Shown here one piece after another: positions 9,108-21,900 of a stretch of 64,000 bases of DNA (the first letter of the stretch is position 1; every line of letters starts with the position of its first letter). The DNA is from Hyaloperonospora brassicae (taxonomy: Eukaryota > Oomycota > Peronosporomycetes > Peronosporales > Peronosporaceae), in the NCBI GenBank assembly GCA_947650285.1, contig CANTFL010000057.1:163927-227926 (forward strand), written 5' to 3'. Position numbers and translations under genes: made by a program. The notes under the pieces were generated by a model that saw only the letters and a list, made by a program, of their open reading frames with translations, had not been told where the DNA came from and ran no database searches.

Positions 9108-9427
9108 TGTAACGAGGTGAGAGCCTGTTACCGTCTTACACTTATAATTAAGCTGAGGAAGCGCTGTGATTTATAAGGTAAATTTAACTCTGTTTGTATT
9201 TTTGTGTTTTTATAATTCGCAGTAAGTGCGAATATGTTCCCTAGCTCATGGGAACCACTCAAATACAGAACTAATTATTATTGGCTACTTATTGGGTCTG
9301 GAACCCCAATAATAAACCAATAATAAATAGACGCGCAGTATCCGCTATCCGGATACTGTCTACACTTAATGTATGTAATTATGTAATAAAACTATGACTA
9401 CTTAATATAATGGGTTGCCCCATTACA
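9108..9427 (-). repeat. 5' LTR of the chromovirus
   Basis: 320 bp partner of the LTR at 1616-1935, followed by the second ACAAT copy at 9428-9432. It would supply the promoter for the minus-strand genomic RNA. Confidence 0.95.
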
Positions 9428-9432
9428 ACAAT

Positions 9433-10353
9433 CGTGTCCAGCTTCGCAAATATTTGTATGAATTCTGCTAACTCCTGTCGATAACATCATGGACTACTTC
9501 CTCACGTTTAATGACTTGTGCACTCATCTTGCCTCGGTCGGTGACTGGATTTCAAAACAAGAGAAGTTGGTGATTTTGTTTGTAAGCTTGTCGCCGGACT
9601 ATGACGCTATTTTTAGAAAAATCGAAGTGCGTGAGCATGTGTATATTGTACAAGATCAAGAAATGCTAAGTTGAGAGCGTTACACGGTGATAAAGAGAAA
9701 AAAGAAGAGTCTGCGTAAAAGATTCTGCATCGAGAGTACAGCCACGGGTGCGCCGGGATTTTCCTCGTGGATGTCTAAGCAACCATAACGACCAATATGA
9801 GCGTCGTCATGAGCGTCAAGAAAGATAAAGATCTTGATCGGCACGTGGGATCACTGTTCTATGCCTCGATTGTCGTATAGCGGATATCAAGCATGACCAG
9901 TGTCTTAAAGAAGAAAGGTGCATCAAAACCGTTCGCGTTCTCAGCGGCAAGTAGAGAAGATTGACGAACATGTGGCTGCTTGATAGTATAGATATCTTCC
10001 ACATGGCATTTGTCGTGATGACTTCTGCACCATCTATTCAGTACGAGATGGTCTCGAAGTGTTTTTGGCTAATGGTGATCGCTTGCCTGTGCTGGTAGTG
10101 AATCAGATGGTCTGCAACTGGACACTGGCAGGACTGCGTCATTCAACTATGTGCTCTTCACTTCAGGTTTGGACCGCAAGATACTATCTGTGTCGGTTCT
10201 TGCAGCACATGGACCAGACGTTCACTTTGGATAAAAGTATGCATGATTACACATAAAGGTCAAGAGGTGGCCCGTGGAAAATGTTCAGGAAAGCTCTATG
10301 TGCTAAGCTTATAGAGCTTCACCAAGTTAAACAAGATTAAGGGATTGCGTTTA
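9433..10353 (+). pseudogene. Ty1/copia gag 3' part and protease
   Basis: Continues the copia gag of 1353-1615. RVQLRKYLYEF is followed, one frame over, by MDYFLTFNDLCTHLASVGDW, EKLVILFVSLSPDYDAI and REHVYIVQDQEML, which is the classical UBN2-type copia Gag ending. A Cys-rich remnant lies near 9850-9900. From about 9975 a protease-like stretch reads as LLDS, then FLANGDRLPV in another frame, and RKILSVSVLAAHGPDVHF. Several stops and frameshifts show an old copy. The reading is cut at 10353 by a solo LTR and resumes at 12117. Confidence 0.75.
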
Positions 10354-12112
10354 TGTGGTGAAGTCGATCTCACTTATTCGCAGATGTGAGGGTAGATCTT
10401 CCACTTGCCCAGACTTGCCGACTCACGGAGGGGGTACTCCGATTCGTGTCTTGATGTATAGCCTTGTGCTCACCTCGTGTACCCGTCGGTTGGGCTGGCT
10501 TGAGCTCGTCGTAATGGCCTTAAAAGATGTCGATCTCGCTGAGGGTTTGGGGTTGAGAGTTCGCTTCCGGTGCGGAAATCTTCACACCACGAACTGGGGT
10601 TCTGTGATCTTGTTCTTGAGCCGCGACGATCACTATGTGGAGAGGTCGCGATCTTGATCTTGGATCACACCGATCTCGATTTGTCTTCGGGATCGGGGTA
10701 TTTGCTGTGAGGAAATCTTCACTCAGCAAATAATAGTCCTGCGTCGATCTTGCCTTGGCATCGGTCCAAACTGGTCTTGGGATCGGCCGATCTTATCGGA
10801 AGTGCGCAGTGTAACAGATAGGTCCTGCGTTTCGCCAAACTAAAACAGGCCGATCTGCCTTGTGGATCGCTTTGATCTTGATCGGTCTTGTCTTGGACTC
10901 CTTGTCCAGATCTTCTAAACACTTGAGCCGTCTCGCGATCTTGTAACCAAAATCCTTTTCCTTTACCGTTGTTTGCTGCTAACCTAGCGGTTTTAATTGA
11001 GTTGAGTTACCTTAACCCCACCTGAGACAAACAATCCAAGGTGAGTACACGAAACACGGCGCGGCGAAGTCTCTTGATCGACGGGTGGCCAGATATCCTG
11101 CCCGGAAGAGAAGTCTGCGACGTGCTTTATTTGTAAAAACGGTAACTGTTTGATTATCCAACCAAATTAATAGCCCACCAATCTTTAAGCCTATTCCAAA
11201 CTGTAGGTCACTCTCCAAACCGATATCTCCTTTAAGCTTGATCGCCCCCTTGAGCACGTGTCGAAATTTCATGACCTGTACTCCAAAGATAGCGCCAATA
11301 TTCCCGATATCGTACCTAAACGCCAAAAGAGGACCAAATCCCAAATACGGTACCAAATTCCATTTTTGGTACCAAAGAGCCCGAAATAGTACCCAAATGC
11401 CGAGTGTGTATAAATCCATTTTGCGACGTCAATTCATCCGTCTTCCACTGGCTCTTTCGGTCTGAACTCTTGAGACATCACTCATGGACCTTCAACAAGC
11501 ATAATCATCATGATCCAATAGCTCCATCAACTGATGTATCCATAATCAACCGAGAACATGACCGATCTGGTGCCCAATTTGAGATCGTTGAGGATGGACT
11601 CGGTACAATTCAGCAATAGATGTTCTTCTGTTAATTGTACGTGCTCCAATACCACCCTTCAGGGTTCATCTGGTCAACGAGACCCTACACATGTCCTAGA
11701 ATAACTCCCTAGACTCCCATGAGTATTCACACTTCCAGGTCGGGCTGTAATGAACCAAAATCAGTACCCCCATTGTGAGACCAATAAAGAGTGTCACCGA
11801 TATGTGGGATGTTACACCTTCGTCACAGAGTCATATCGCACCACCTGGTCTCAGATGTACCTTTGGCAATCATATATATCTGCGACTCGTCCAGATTGGT
11901 CCATTAAAATCATCCCTTTCTACTCCTCGTCCCAAATCGTTCCATGTTCATCATTCTGGCGACAGTTGGATTGGATCGTTCATCTCTGTGAGGATCACCT
12001 TCCATCTCCCGTCGGATTGCTGGATCACCTGGTGTCCTTTCTCCCAGTAAGTGACGTCTCAACTGGGTGTTCACCGATCCACACCCCACAATTGATTAGC
12101 GACTATACCACA
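10354..12112 (-). mobile_element. Solo LTR, TGTGGT...ACCACA family, long form
   Basis: 1759 bp bounded by TGTGGTGAAG and TATACCACA. It is flanked by TTTA on both sides (10350-10353 and 12113-12116), a 4-bp target-site duplication. It is nearly identical over its length to the copy at 52517-54300. It shares short blocks (for example a GGCCAGATATCCTGCCCGG-like stretch and the first bases) with the LTRs at 15739, 28966, 45027 and 58742. No coding frame inside is convincing. Orientation is inferred from the LTRs of the large gypsy element on the minus strand. Confidence 0.8.
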
Positions 12113-12116
12113 TTTA

Positions 12117-14300
12117 CGACTTTCGTGGGTAAATCGACGTTGTGGCATGCCAAGCTTGTCCATGTTACGTATGGTTGTATAACAGCACTGAACAAGATAG
12201 CATAAGGTGTGCCACCAATATTGCCATCAGCACTATCAGAATGGCTACTTGAGGATCATTCATATAGTAAGATATGTGTACCGAAATACTATTGGACATA
12301 TGGAAGTGTGGTAATGACAAACTAACTACTTTGGGTAAATCAAAGCGACTTAATGGGACCAACTGACATTACCTCCGATTTTGAGGCTCGGTACATCGCT
12401 GTGTTTATCTTTTACTGGTCACATTATGTTAAAGTATATCTGGATTAGCAAAAAGTGTGGTACTGAAGAAGTTTAAAGAACAAAAGCTTTTCGTGGAGTC
12501 GCAGTTGAACACTCGGATCCGCTGCATTCAAGGCGAAGACGGTGGCAAAATCTGCTGCAAGCAGTTTAACAGCTTTATGCGCAAAACATGTAATACAACA
12601 CAAACCACTCCTCCATAGATTGTCCCAGCTTAACGTTCTATTATAGAGAGCTAATCGTTCGCTTTCCTTTCTTGCGCGCTCGAAAATTTACTACCATCAT
12701 TTATGAAAAAAATTATGGGGCGAAGTAATCATAATGGCTACATACATATCAAAACATTTTTTAAACTCGGCGCGCCACGTTACCACACCTTACGAGTTGT
12801 TGTTCAAGAAAACGCCTTCATCAGGGCACATACATTTCTTCGGATGCGAATGATGTGTAATCGGACACTCTACAAAGTCGTACACGTCTTTTTCAGCGTT
12901 TTAACTGTCATTATATTGACCAGGGGGAAGACGATCCGGCTGATTTATTATTGTCGATTTAAGCTGCAATTTACGGAACCACAATTAGTACCGCAAATCT
13001 CGGGTGAATTTCTTGTTTTGCCCTCGATGACTGAGGATCATGTTGCTCAGCAAAGACCACGAATTGATGACGAGGTAATCATCATTATGATCTTGACACC
13101 TGAGACCGATTTGAAGCGGCCTCGACTTAATGAAGGTTGCGATGTTGCTTTGGAAGTTATGGAGATCCCTTAAATCCATAACGAAGCCCTTGCATCTACA
13201 TGTATAACTAACTGTGAACAAGCCACTGATCGAAAGATCAGCTATTATCTCTCATCCATACGTGGGATGCTAATCATCTTCCACATAGTACTCCAATAAT
13301 TAGCTGCAAGTGAGTATTTGATATCAATCGGGATGTTGGTGAGAAAGATGACCGATACAAATCACGCTTAGTAGCTCAAGGATGTCGTCAAGTTTATAGT
13401 GTGAGATATTATGAAAAATATTCGCCAATCGCAGGTCTTATTTTGGTGCGCAAGTTACTTGCTATATGCTACCAGTAAGGCTACTTGATTCTTCAACTTG
13501 ACGTGGAGACTGCACTAACAAATGACCATTTGGATGGGCAAGTTCAAATGCGCCTACCTAGAAACCTGCTATCCAGAGTACAAACTAAGGCGTAGTTTTG
13601 AATGGACCGAAGAAAGCGTATCCTTTATATCACATAACAATTCACAAGGTGCTGAAAGCGCCATAATTCAAGCCATTCATTGCTTGCCCGTGTGTTTGTG
13701 TACGCCAATCGACTGAGAATAATGGAGGTGTACATTGTGCTCTACTTGGGTGCTTTACTGGTTTGGGAGTAAGTGCACTTCCGAAGCTACCGAAATAAAT
13801 TCGGCACTTTTAAATCACTACAAGATATAATATCTTGGTGATGTTCGCATTGAGCTCAGCATTGATATTAATCATAATGTCGTGCGGGGATGCTTCAAAC
13901 TTTTCAGTCGCAGCTTGACGACCGACTTGCTCAACAATTGGTCAGCGTTTACCAGCCGCAACATGAACGTTTTTGGTCCGAACCTGAGTGAATTTTCTGG
14001 TGGTGGAATGACATACAGCAAGAAGCGTCCTGACCTATTTAGGTCGCTGATCGAAGTTGCTGGTGCGTCACGTTCCTGACATCAGTGTGTCAATTTGTAA
14101 ATTGTAGTACTACCTTATTTAGAAAACCCAAGCACACATGAAACCTGCAGTACGTATACTCGTTACCTTAAGAGTACAAACAATGTCGGTATATGATATA
14201 AACGTGGTATAGCTAAGGGATTTCTGCCCACTGTATTTCTCGATGCGAGATAAGAACCTTGATGTTCACGTTTATCTGCGTAAATTACTTTTAATGTTAT
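12117..14300 (+). pseudogene. Ty1/copia integrase, RT and start of RNase H
   Basis: Directly after the solo LTR the pre-integrase motif TLWHAKLVHVTYGCITALN appears in frame with the sequence before the insertion. Integrase pieces follow to about 12850, including VESQLNTRIRCIQGEDGG and TPYELLF. RT is clear at 13337-13560: DRYKSRLVAQGCRQVY, YYEKYSPIAG, and LQLDVETALTNDHLDGQ. The RT C-terminus reads YLGDVRIELSIDINHNVV near 13835-13885, and a 'TRPDIS'-like remnant near 14065-14100 marks the RT/RNase H connection. Many stops and frameshifts are present. Order and strand match copia (integrase before RT). Confidence 0.8.
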
Positions 14301-15738
14301 ACTCACCGTAGAATTCTTGAAAATGTTATCATCCGCTTTTCTCCCTGTATCGATGAAGTCCAGTACCCTTTATCTTGCATCTTTTCCAGCGTTGGAAGTC
14401 GATCTTATTACGCTTCCTTTCACGCGTCCGTTGAGCTTAGACTTCTCTAGGACGACTTTGACACTATAATTAATTTAAAATAGAGACATTTGTCGGCCAT
14501 ATGCCTCACAGGCTACCGACTCACATTTGTCACTTAGATCAAGGACATAACTAAAACAGCTGCCGCGTGATGAAGCAAGCAATGGTATTGGTAGTGAAAA
14601 ACCAGCGCTTGTGATATCATATACTAGATGATAGCTCGATGTCAAAAATACAGTGGCTAAAAGGACGAGTGACCGAGATTCCGAAACAAGATCCGCAAAT
14701 TGATGCAAGTTTTGACGATCGGGAAAGTTCCACATCAAGCAAGGAGCATATTATACAAATTGCTTCTTCTTCTTCACACAGAGAGCGTGAATGTAAAGAT
14801 GAAGGTGATGCAGCGGCGAAATTCATTACGATTGTATAGCTGAAGTTTTTTTGTTTACAAAGGCGTAAGCCACTGTAACGGGAATGCGAGGATGTAGATG
14901 CTGACAATTGCGAAAGATCATGTGACAAAGATTGGGATGTCGAGTCGAACAGTGACGTAATGGATCTTGTCACAGCAAACGATGTCGGATGTGACATATA
15001 AAGAACTAGCCCGTCGTTTCATTGGGTCCAAATGGGCTACTGATTGATTATTTCACGTCAATTCTATCTATATTGCTTGCATCATCCTCCTAATTTGCAT
15101 AATCATCAGCCATCTAATAATATCACTCCTGTAGACCTTCCACAACATTTACGTCATACTTAGCCAATTATGCATCACATGTGAGTTCATCGATCGCATG
15201 TATCCACTCCTTCACTTTGTGCTAATATGCATTTTCGCAGCGACCACGATACTTGGTGGTTTTGTTCTATTCTTACATCCGGGCCGAGCCCCTTCTTCGA
15301 TTTGATTAAAAAATACACATAACAATTAACCTCCTTGTTCGCGGTAATCTAGCAAGAATCCGATCCTTTTTTATTCCCAACTTAATTTGTTTAGACAAGA
15401 AAAAGTAAGAAGATGAAGAAACTAAACGCTTTTGAGTGATGAGTCTATTGTTCGAGCCAAATTTTACTTTTTAAGGTGAACATCTTGCGCCTTTCAAGTA
15501 TACAAGGTTTTCTACGTACACATCATTCTTTAGCGCATGTACCCTGTAAGATTTACAAAGTGCTTGTTCATATTTCATGTTTACCATTCCAATCAGGATT
15601 TGATGTTTTCGATCAAATAATTTTTTTGACTTTTAGCCCGACTTTGATGTGAAGAATCCCATGTTTTACGTACCAGCGTTTAATTTTTCTGTAGCTGAAG
15701 TCCTTCTCTTCGTCAGTCATTACAGGTCGGGTTTAATG
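14301..15738. other. No supported gene
   Basis: Probably the decayed 3' end of the copia element followed by anonymous sequence. A 66-codon plus-strand frame at 14639-14839 (MSKIQWLKGRVTEIPKQDP) has no recognisable domain. I did not find a copia LTR here. Confidence 0.35.
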
Positions 15739-17152
15739 TGTGGTGGAGTGGTGATCGCTCTTTGTGGAGACGATCCCAACTCTCCACTGGCGCCTGGACG
15801 AGCGACTAACGGAGGGGGTTATCCGATTTCGTGTTCTTGATAGCCTTTTTCACCTTGTGTAGCCTTTGGCGGTGCGGGTTGCACTCTTCAAGGTGGACTC
15901 GTGACAATGGAAACCTTGACCGTGTTTGCGATGGGGTTGAGGTTCGATCGCGGTGTGGAAATCTTCATACTGCGATCGGGGTTGACGTAATCTTGTGAAA
16001 TTATTCACGGGAGCACTTGCATACTTGTAAGTTGCTCGATATGAGTCATCCCGATCTGCAACAGATCGCCTTGTTCAGACGTAGACCTTGACAAGCGAGC
16101 GTTCTGACAACTTGAGCCGTCTCGCGATCTTGAGTCCTCAACCACAAAGGGTTTCCTGATTCTAGTCGCAGTTGGGGTGTTGCTTGATAGTTCTTGATCC
16201 CTGGCCAAACAATACAGGGATATCACTTGATTAAAGTATTTGACTTTTGCTTGACGTCGGGTGGCCAGTGATCCACCCGGAGTAGAAATCGACACGTTTA
16301 CTTTAAACCAAATTGAACTATATTTAATACTAACTAACCAAACCCAGCAAACCTATCCCTATCACCATGTCTTGGACATCGCTTGCCACATGTCGCTTTC
16401 TCTAGACGGTAGAAACCTTGTACTTGCGTGGCACACACCTGATATACTTATCCGATCGCAGTCGACCTTCTGGTCACCGATCGTGTGGCGTGACCCACGC
16501 TAGTCTGATCGCGATCACATACCTGATCACTGATCACGATCTCGATATCCTCATGATCGCGATCGTTTTACTGATAGCGGGTCACGTGATCTGGTACACT
16601 CTCTTCTAATCGCGATTATTTGTCGTGGTCTCTACTAACTTGATCGCGATTTCATAATTGATCGCCGATCACGATCTCGATCGCCTTGCTGATCGCGATC
16701 ATATAACTGATCACTGATCACGATCTCGATTACCTCCCTAATAGCGATCGCTTGTCGTGGTCCACACCAACCTGATCGCGATCATATCACTGATCACGAT
16801 CTCGATCACCTCCCTAATAGCGATCGCTTGTCGTGGTCCACACCATCCTGATCGCGATTACATAACCGAACGCCGATCACGATCTCGATCGCCTCCCGGA
16901 TCCCGATCGCAATCTCGATCGCCTCCCGGATCCCGATCGCTTTGCTGATCGCAAGTCACGTGGTGTGGCACACACTCTTCCGATCGCGATCACATGCTTG
17001 ATCGCCTCCTTTATCGCGATCGCCTTGATGATCGCGGTTTTTTCTTTATCGACTGATCTTCAACGTAATCTTCCCCATGCTTATAACCCCATCTCCGTGA
17101 CTCGCACCCTTCTCCCGTCGTACTTTAACCCGATATCGCACGTCCCCTCCTG
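15739..17152 (-). mobile_element. LTR-like copy with GATC-rich array
   Basis: Begins TGTGGTGGAGTGGTGATCGC and follows the same sequence path as the LTRs at 28966 and 45027 for about 550 bp (TCTCCACTGGCGCCTGGACG, then GGTGGCCAGTGATCCACCCGG). The GATC-rich part that is short in those copies is expanded here. The right end is uncertain. AATG occurs at 15735-15738 and 17153-17156 and may be a 4-bp duplication, but the last bases before it do not end in CA. Confidence 0.55.
16500..17045. repeat. Degenerate GATC/GCGATCGC tandem array
   Basis: Dozens of GATC sites in irregular repeats, including TGATCGCGATCA palindromes and TGATCACGATCTCGATCGCC blocks. Around 16730-16880 a period of about 76 bp can be followed (ACCTCCCTAATAGCGATCGC recurs). 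The array falls in the part of the LTR that would be U3 if the copy has the orientation of the large gypsy element. Confidence 0.7.
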
Positions 17153-17156
17153 AATG

Positions 17157-18369
17157 ATCTGATATCCGGTTATGTCTAAGCTTCCAGTGGACGCGATCTG
17201 ATCAATTTTGGGACCGGCGTTGCCAACCGTTAATTGACTCGGATATACCTGGAACGTTATCAGTTCCCATACAGCAAATTTTCATAGTCGCTTCACCACT
17301 TATTTTTTGTTTTGTTTCTGTCTTTCTCAAGTCAATAATATTCATTTGCCTTATGAAGTAAGTACGTTGGCGTTTTGCCCGATTGAGATAACAAGGCTTG
17401 TGTTCATTGACTTCTCCTTCAGTCTCAAACTGTCACATGTATGTCTTTACATAGCGTGAGATTTAATCATAATGACGGAAAATGCGAGTATGGTAATCCG
17501 TTGTGAGTTTCTGCTAAGGCAGACCAGCAAACACTAATCTAATTACAGACGCTACCTGTACAATCATGTTATTTGAGAATTTATCTCATGTCGTTGTACA
17601 CCGAAGTGATAGTCCTAAGAATATTATCATACGGCGCTTTAGCAAGATACCTTTGGTCATACCTTTGTCAACTATTAGCAAAATAGGCTTTGGACAGGTG
17701 TGTCCTGGCCATTCGTGCCAGACCAAAATTTACGATACACCCTTTGTGACGGAAATTTTTCAAAAATATCTTTCTTGCCTGCCACTTTAGTCTATTCAAT
17801 GCAGGATCGCCAGTATTTTGGGACGTAAACGTTCACATGTAAACCATGATCTTTGTTTAAAGAACTTGTGCCATATCACCCATCACCCCCAAACAAATGC
17901 GCAACGTTTCGTCGCTTAAAACACCTTGATCAAGTGCCAGGCAGAGTGAAATAATATCAAACTCTGCTGTTGAACACACAGCACTTATTAGACGTGCAAA
18001 TGCACCATTGGATTGTCAACGGTGACTTTAAGCAGAAAAATACCGAATCCTGCTGCTCTGGTATCGATTACGTTTGCAAATCCCGTTTTCATTAATTGCC
18101 ATTAGTTACCGTCCATGCTCTATAGCGCGGTAAAATGGTCTCTGCACGCTGTAATGTGGATATTTAAAATAGTGTCAAATTCCAGTGACTTATATCGTAA
18201 TTCATATCTATCAGATTAATTGGTCAAGATCCCCAATCGATACTTGTCGTTTGTGCAAAAATCAATGTGCATTAATTAAAAGTTTTTAAGGAACTGTTCT
18301 CATTTAGCTCGTTTGCCCAAGTATTGGTCACTAGACCGAGAACAATATAATATGACTCCTCGTCTTTTC
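17157..18369. other. No supported gene
   Basis: No domain recognised on either strand. May contain the decayed downstream part of the minus-strand copia copy whose gag lies at 18370-18990. Confidence 0.3.
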
Positions 18370-18990
18370 TTTTAAGTCCTGATAGTACTCCTAAAATGAT
18401 ATCCACCACAATGAAAGCAACTTTACTTGGAGAGTTAGCAGAAAGTTTATTTCCGGTACCTTTGCCACGAAATCTCTTGTCGGTTGGTGTATCGCTAAGA
18501 TTTTTATGTCTCTTCTTTAGACGTTTATACTGTTATATAAATTTTCTTCCCAGTGCTTATATCTGGATTTTGGGGGAAACATCATCTCCGCGCAGAAAGT
18601 CAAGGGTGTAATTCGCCATATGAGCTAAACAGCACTTTTCGTCGTAGTTCGTCGTGGCACGTGTGTGTAGGTAGACTTCGCAGCATGAGATCGACCGGTA
18701 ATAGGCCACTAACCAAATTTGTCAGATTCTCGAGCTGAGCCCTGATATCAAACAGCTTTTGCGGGTGACTATGAATATTCATTCCACTTGACCCGCAGGT
18801 GGATACCGTGCAATTCGGCCTGCAACCAAATTGATCTTCTGCGCTGTCGAAGCAGAATTCTTGTTACGTTTATATACGTCCACGAGATTAGCCCACATCT
18901 CTGTGCCGGTTTTCGTCGTCTATAAGTATTTTGAAGCTGTCATCAATAGCAATCGCTCAATTAAAATCGTGATTTTGATTTGCTTTGTCC
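18370..18990 (-). pseudogene. Ty1/copia gag remnant
   Basis: On the minus strand the sequence shows KTGTEMWANLVDVYKRNKNS followed by TAQKINLVAGRI, then DIRAQLENLTNLVSGLLPVD and LMLRSLPTHTCHDELRRKVL, spread over two or three frames. This is the order of the UBN2-type Gag: the W-x-x-L helix, the connecting helices and the 'LLxSLP' block. A degenerate zinc knuckle, CFHCGGYHFRS, lies near 18380-18410. Frameshifts and a stop break it. It is a second copia lineage or copy, on the opposite strand to the one at 1.3-14.3 kb. Confidence 0.6.
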
Positions 18991-21900
18991 TATAATTTAC
19001 TTTTTCCAATCGCTCCAGTTTGCCCCGATTCACTCATTCCCGACGAAAATTTGGTCCAGCAAGCTTTCTTTGAATGCATTTATCACGGCGTGCTTGTAAA
19101 TAGTCCTGTCGTCTGCGTTGCACCGAACGGGAGTCCCATCTGGGTAGCTTTTACAGTTTTTTCGCCGGTGTGCGTCACCGTCTGAGTCGGACAAAGACAA
19201 CACGTTTGATCTTGTGTGTTATGATGACTTTGTATAATTACGCAGTCTATGGATCATTGGGCTCATACCCTAATGCGAAATTACGAGGTAGACACACTCA
19301 CAAATATTTTTTCACCTTTGGGAGAATTTGGCACTGGTATACGAATTCCAAAAGCTCTTTGTTGATCGTTTCCTGCGCTTGGTCGCGGGCTTTCTTCTCT
19401 GTGCTTCCTGTCTCGGATTTGCTTTCTAGATGTCTGTCTGGTCGCATCGACATCCTTTATTTTTAAATTAGCATGCTTTATAGCGTCTTTAATTGCAACA
19501 CGTTTTCATTTACACGCTAGACTATAAAAATATAGATTTAAGTAGCAGGGTTTGTTGCATACATGTTATCGTAAGGCCTCCTTGGTAGGTATCACGACTA
19601 AAAATAAATTTTGCTTTAGCTTGTACTATGTGTTTCGTAAAGCAACCTTATTTTTACAATTCGAAGTCTTCATATCCACTACATACACCGTCTTTGCTCA
19701 TGAAGTTGACTAAAACATCGTCCTCGACATTATCATCCACCGTAAAATTTGCGTGAAGTGACGCCTAAGCATTCTCTATCGCTACAAATGATAATCTTCA
19801 TCGAAGCGATAAAATATTTAAGATTTATCATACAGGAAACTTGATGTTATAGGTAGTACCAGCAGGGAGACCACCAAATCATTTCGTTGGTACTACACCA
19901 CAACCTAACGTTTCTAAATCAACTGGGAGTCGCTTTCACGAATCCGCGAAGACAATTGATTGAAATGGCAATTTATTGGTTTCTAATTCTCTGGGCGATG
20001 GTCTTCACACTTATTGGGCTATGGAATCTCGTGTCATGAAACATGAACACTTGAGCCGCTAATACACAGTCACTACATTGCTTATGCTAATGTATACATT
20101 TTGAAGTCCATATGCACAAGTTTTAAGCGTAGATAAACAACAATAATTTATGACCGTGATATAGATTCGAAGCAAGTTACAGGTTGAGCAGGCTTGTAAC
20201 CGTAAAGTTATTCTTGCTGACCGGGAAAAAGTCAGTGATAAGTAGCTGAACCTGATTTGTAAAATTTAAAATTAGTAAAAACACATCGTGATTGTTCTCC
20301 GTGATATAAGCGAGAATGGTATTTTTATATTACATCGAGTGAGCCACTGATTGATCCTATCGAGGTCATTTTAGCGTTCTAACGTTAGATTATCGTCATC
20401 TAGTCCATTTAAATGCGCTTAAGCGTTGCTTGGTATAATGTTCTAAGTACAGGTCAAAACGAATTTCATTTAGGGCCCCCATAAGTACCTCTCCACGGAC
20501 ACCGAATGCGTCTTGAGACTCGTAAATATTTTAAGTCAGATCCATCAATGTTGGTCAATCGGGGCGGTGGTGAAAGGGTCTACATGGACGTTGGTGAAGT
20601 CCGCAGAAGCATAGGCATCGTTACACAATCTTAGAATCTTCACGAGCTTCTATAACTGATGGTTGTTGTGCTAGTGTATGTTGAGTTGATAAAGGTTCGA
20701 AGTGAGTACATACAATATCGCCACATAAATTCTTCATGATTATGGTAGCCCATTACTTAGGATACTTACGACTATCTCTAAGAAACGATTCATTATTAAT
20801 GTAAAAAGAGTCTATACTGCTTTCATTACTTATGCCGTTGAGGTTGCTATTTGTTGTTTCGTTTATGCATCATGCAAATGAACACTGCACCAAGTAAATA
20901 TAAAAGCCGTATGTAATTGAACGCCAAGGCTTCCAATCAACTCTTCACAATATGGATGATCGAATTTAGGGCCCTTTCAAGCAATGTATGCTGCGCTATT
21001 GATATCTGCTACACCAACAGTGTGTAATATCGAAATTAATGGTCAGTGCAAAAGATACGCTGATGTCCATCTGATGAAACGTTTACAAATTCATTTTGTC
21101 TTAATTTATATTGTTTACTGGTCATTTTTTATTTACATAGAAAAAATTACGATTTGTATCGTCAATCCTTATATAAACAATACACTAAAAGGACATCTGG
21201 CGTAGAAGCAGGTTTACCGATCGATATTAGCAATATTTAGGGATATAACACTAATCGTAGCAATCACTAGTCCTCCGGAGGTATAATTTTTGGATTTTCT
21301 TAACGAATGTGGACAGCAATATCGAATACGTGACCATTGTTACGAGAAGCGGGATCTTGTTACGTTATAACAAGTTTGTAAAACCGACCGTGTACATAAA
21401 TGCCCATTAATGAGTTTACATTCAGACATTTTGAGAAGGTAGATCTCATCTAGCATACCAGAAAACAACATACACTTCGTTGAGCTCAGCGATCCTAGTT
21501 AAATACGAACTTAATAGTTATACACACCATCATGTCTTTCCATGACATCATTGCAGCAAAGCTAGATAACTATGCAAAAATAGTTAGCTCCATGTGACCA
21601 CAATGTCGGGTTCACATTAAATAAAACTCAAAGTGAGAGATTGAGGTGGAGGTAAATCTTTTTTGCAGCTTAGGATAGCACAAAAGAAATCATCAAACAG
21701 GTGCGTCGGTCATCTTTGTAGACAAGCCTGAATGCATGAAACGATTGCTTGCTGTCGTGGCAAGCACGTAAGCCTTCGCGCCCAAAGATATAATATAATG
21801 ACTAATGAAGTGGCTTACAGCGTCTTATAACGACGCATATGGCTTCAAATTGATCTTGGAGATTACCATATCGGGTAGAAATAGTGAACTTGAAATACAT

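Larger units (their letters stand above)
1616..9427 (-). mobile_element. Ty3/gypsy chromovirus, full-length, recent
   Basis: A complete LTR retrotransposon of 7812 bp lying on the minus strand. It has two 320-bp LTRs differing at four positions by my reading, a 5-bp TSD, a primer-binding site beside the right LTR, a polypurine tract beside the left LTR, and gag, protease, RT/RNase H, integrase and chromodomain in the expected order. Near-identical LTRs argue for a recent insertion, yet gag and pol each contain an in-frame stop, the integrase/chromodomain join is frameshifted, and the second catalytic aspartate of the integrase reads Asn. The copy therefore probably moved with proteins supplied in trans or was damaged soon after insertion. 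It disrupts an older copia gag. A long antisense frame sits opposite the 3' part. Confidence 0.95.

Noticed and set aside
12703..13173. A 156-codon plus-strand frame as a new gene
   Set aside because: It lies between integrase and RT pieces of the decayed copia element, and the copia motifs are read in other frames across the same bases.
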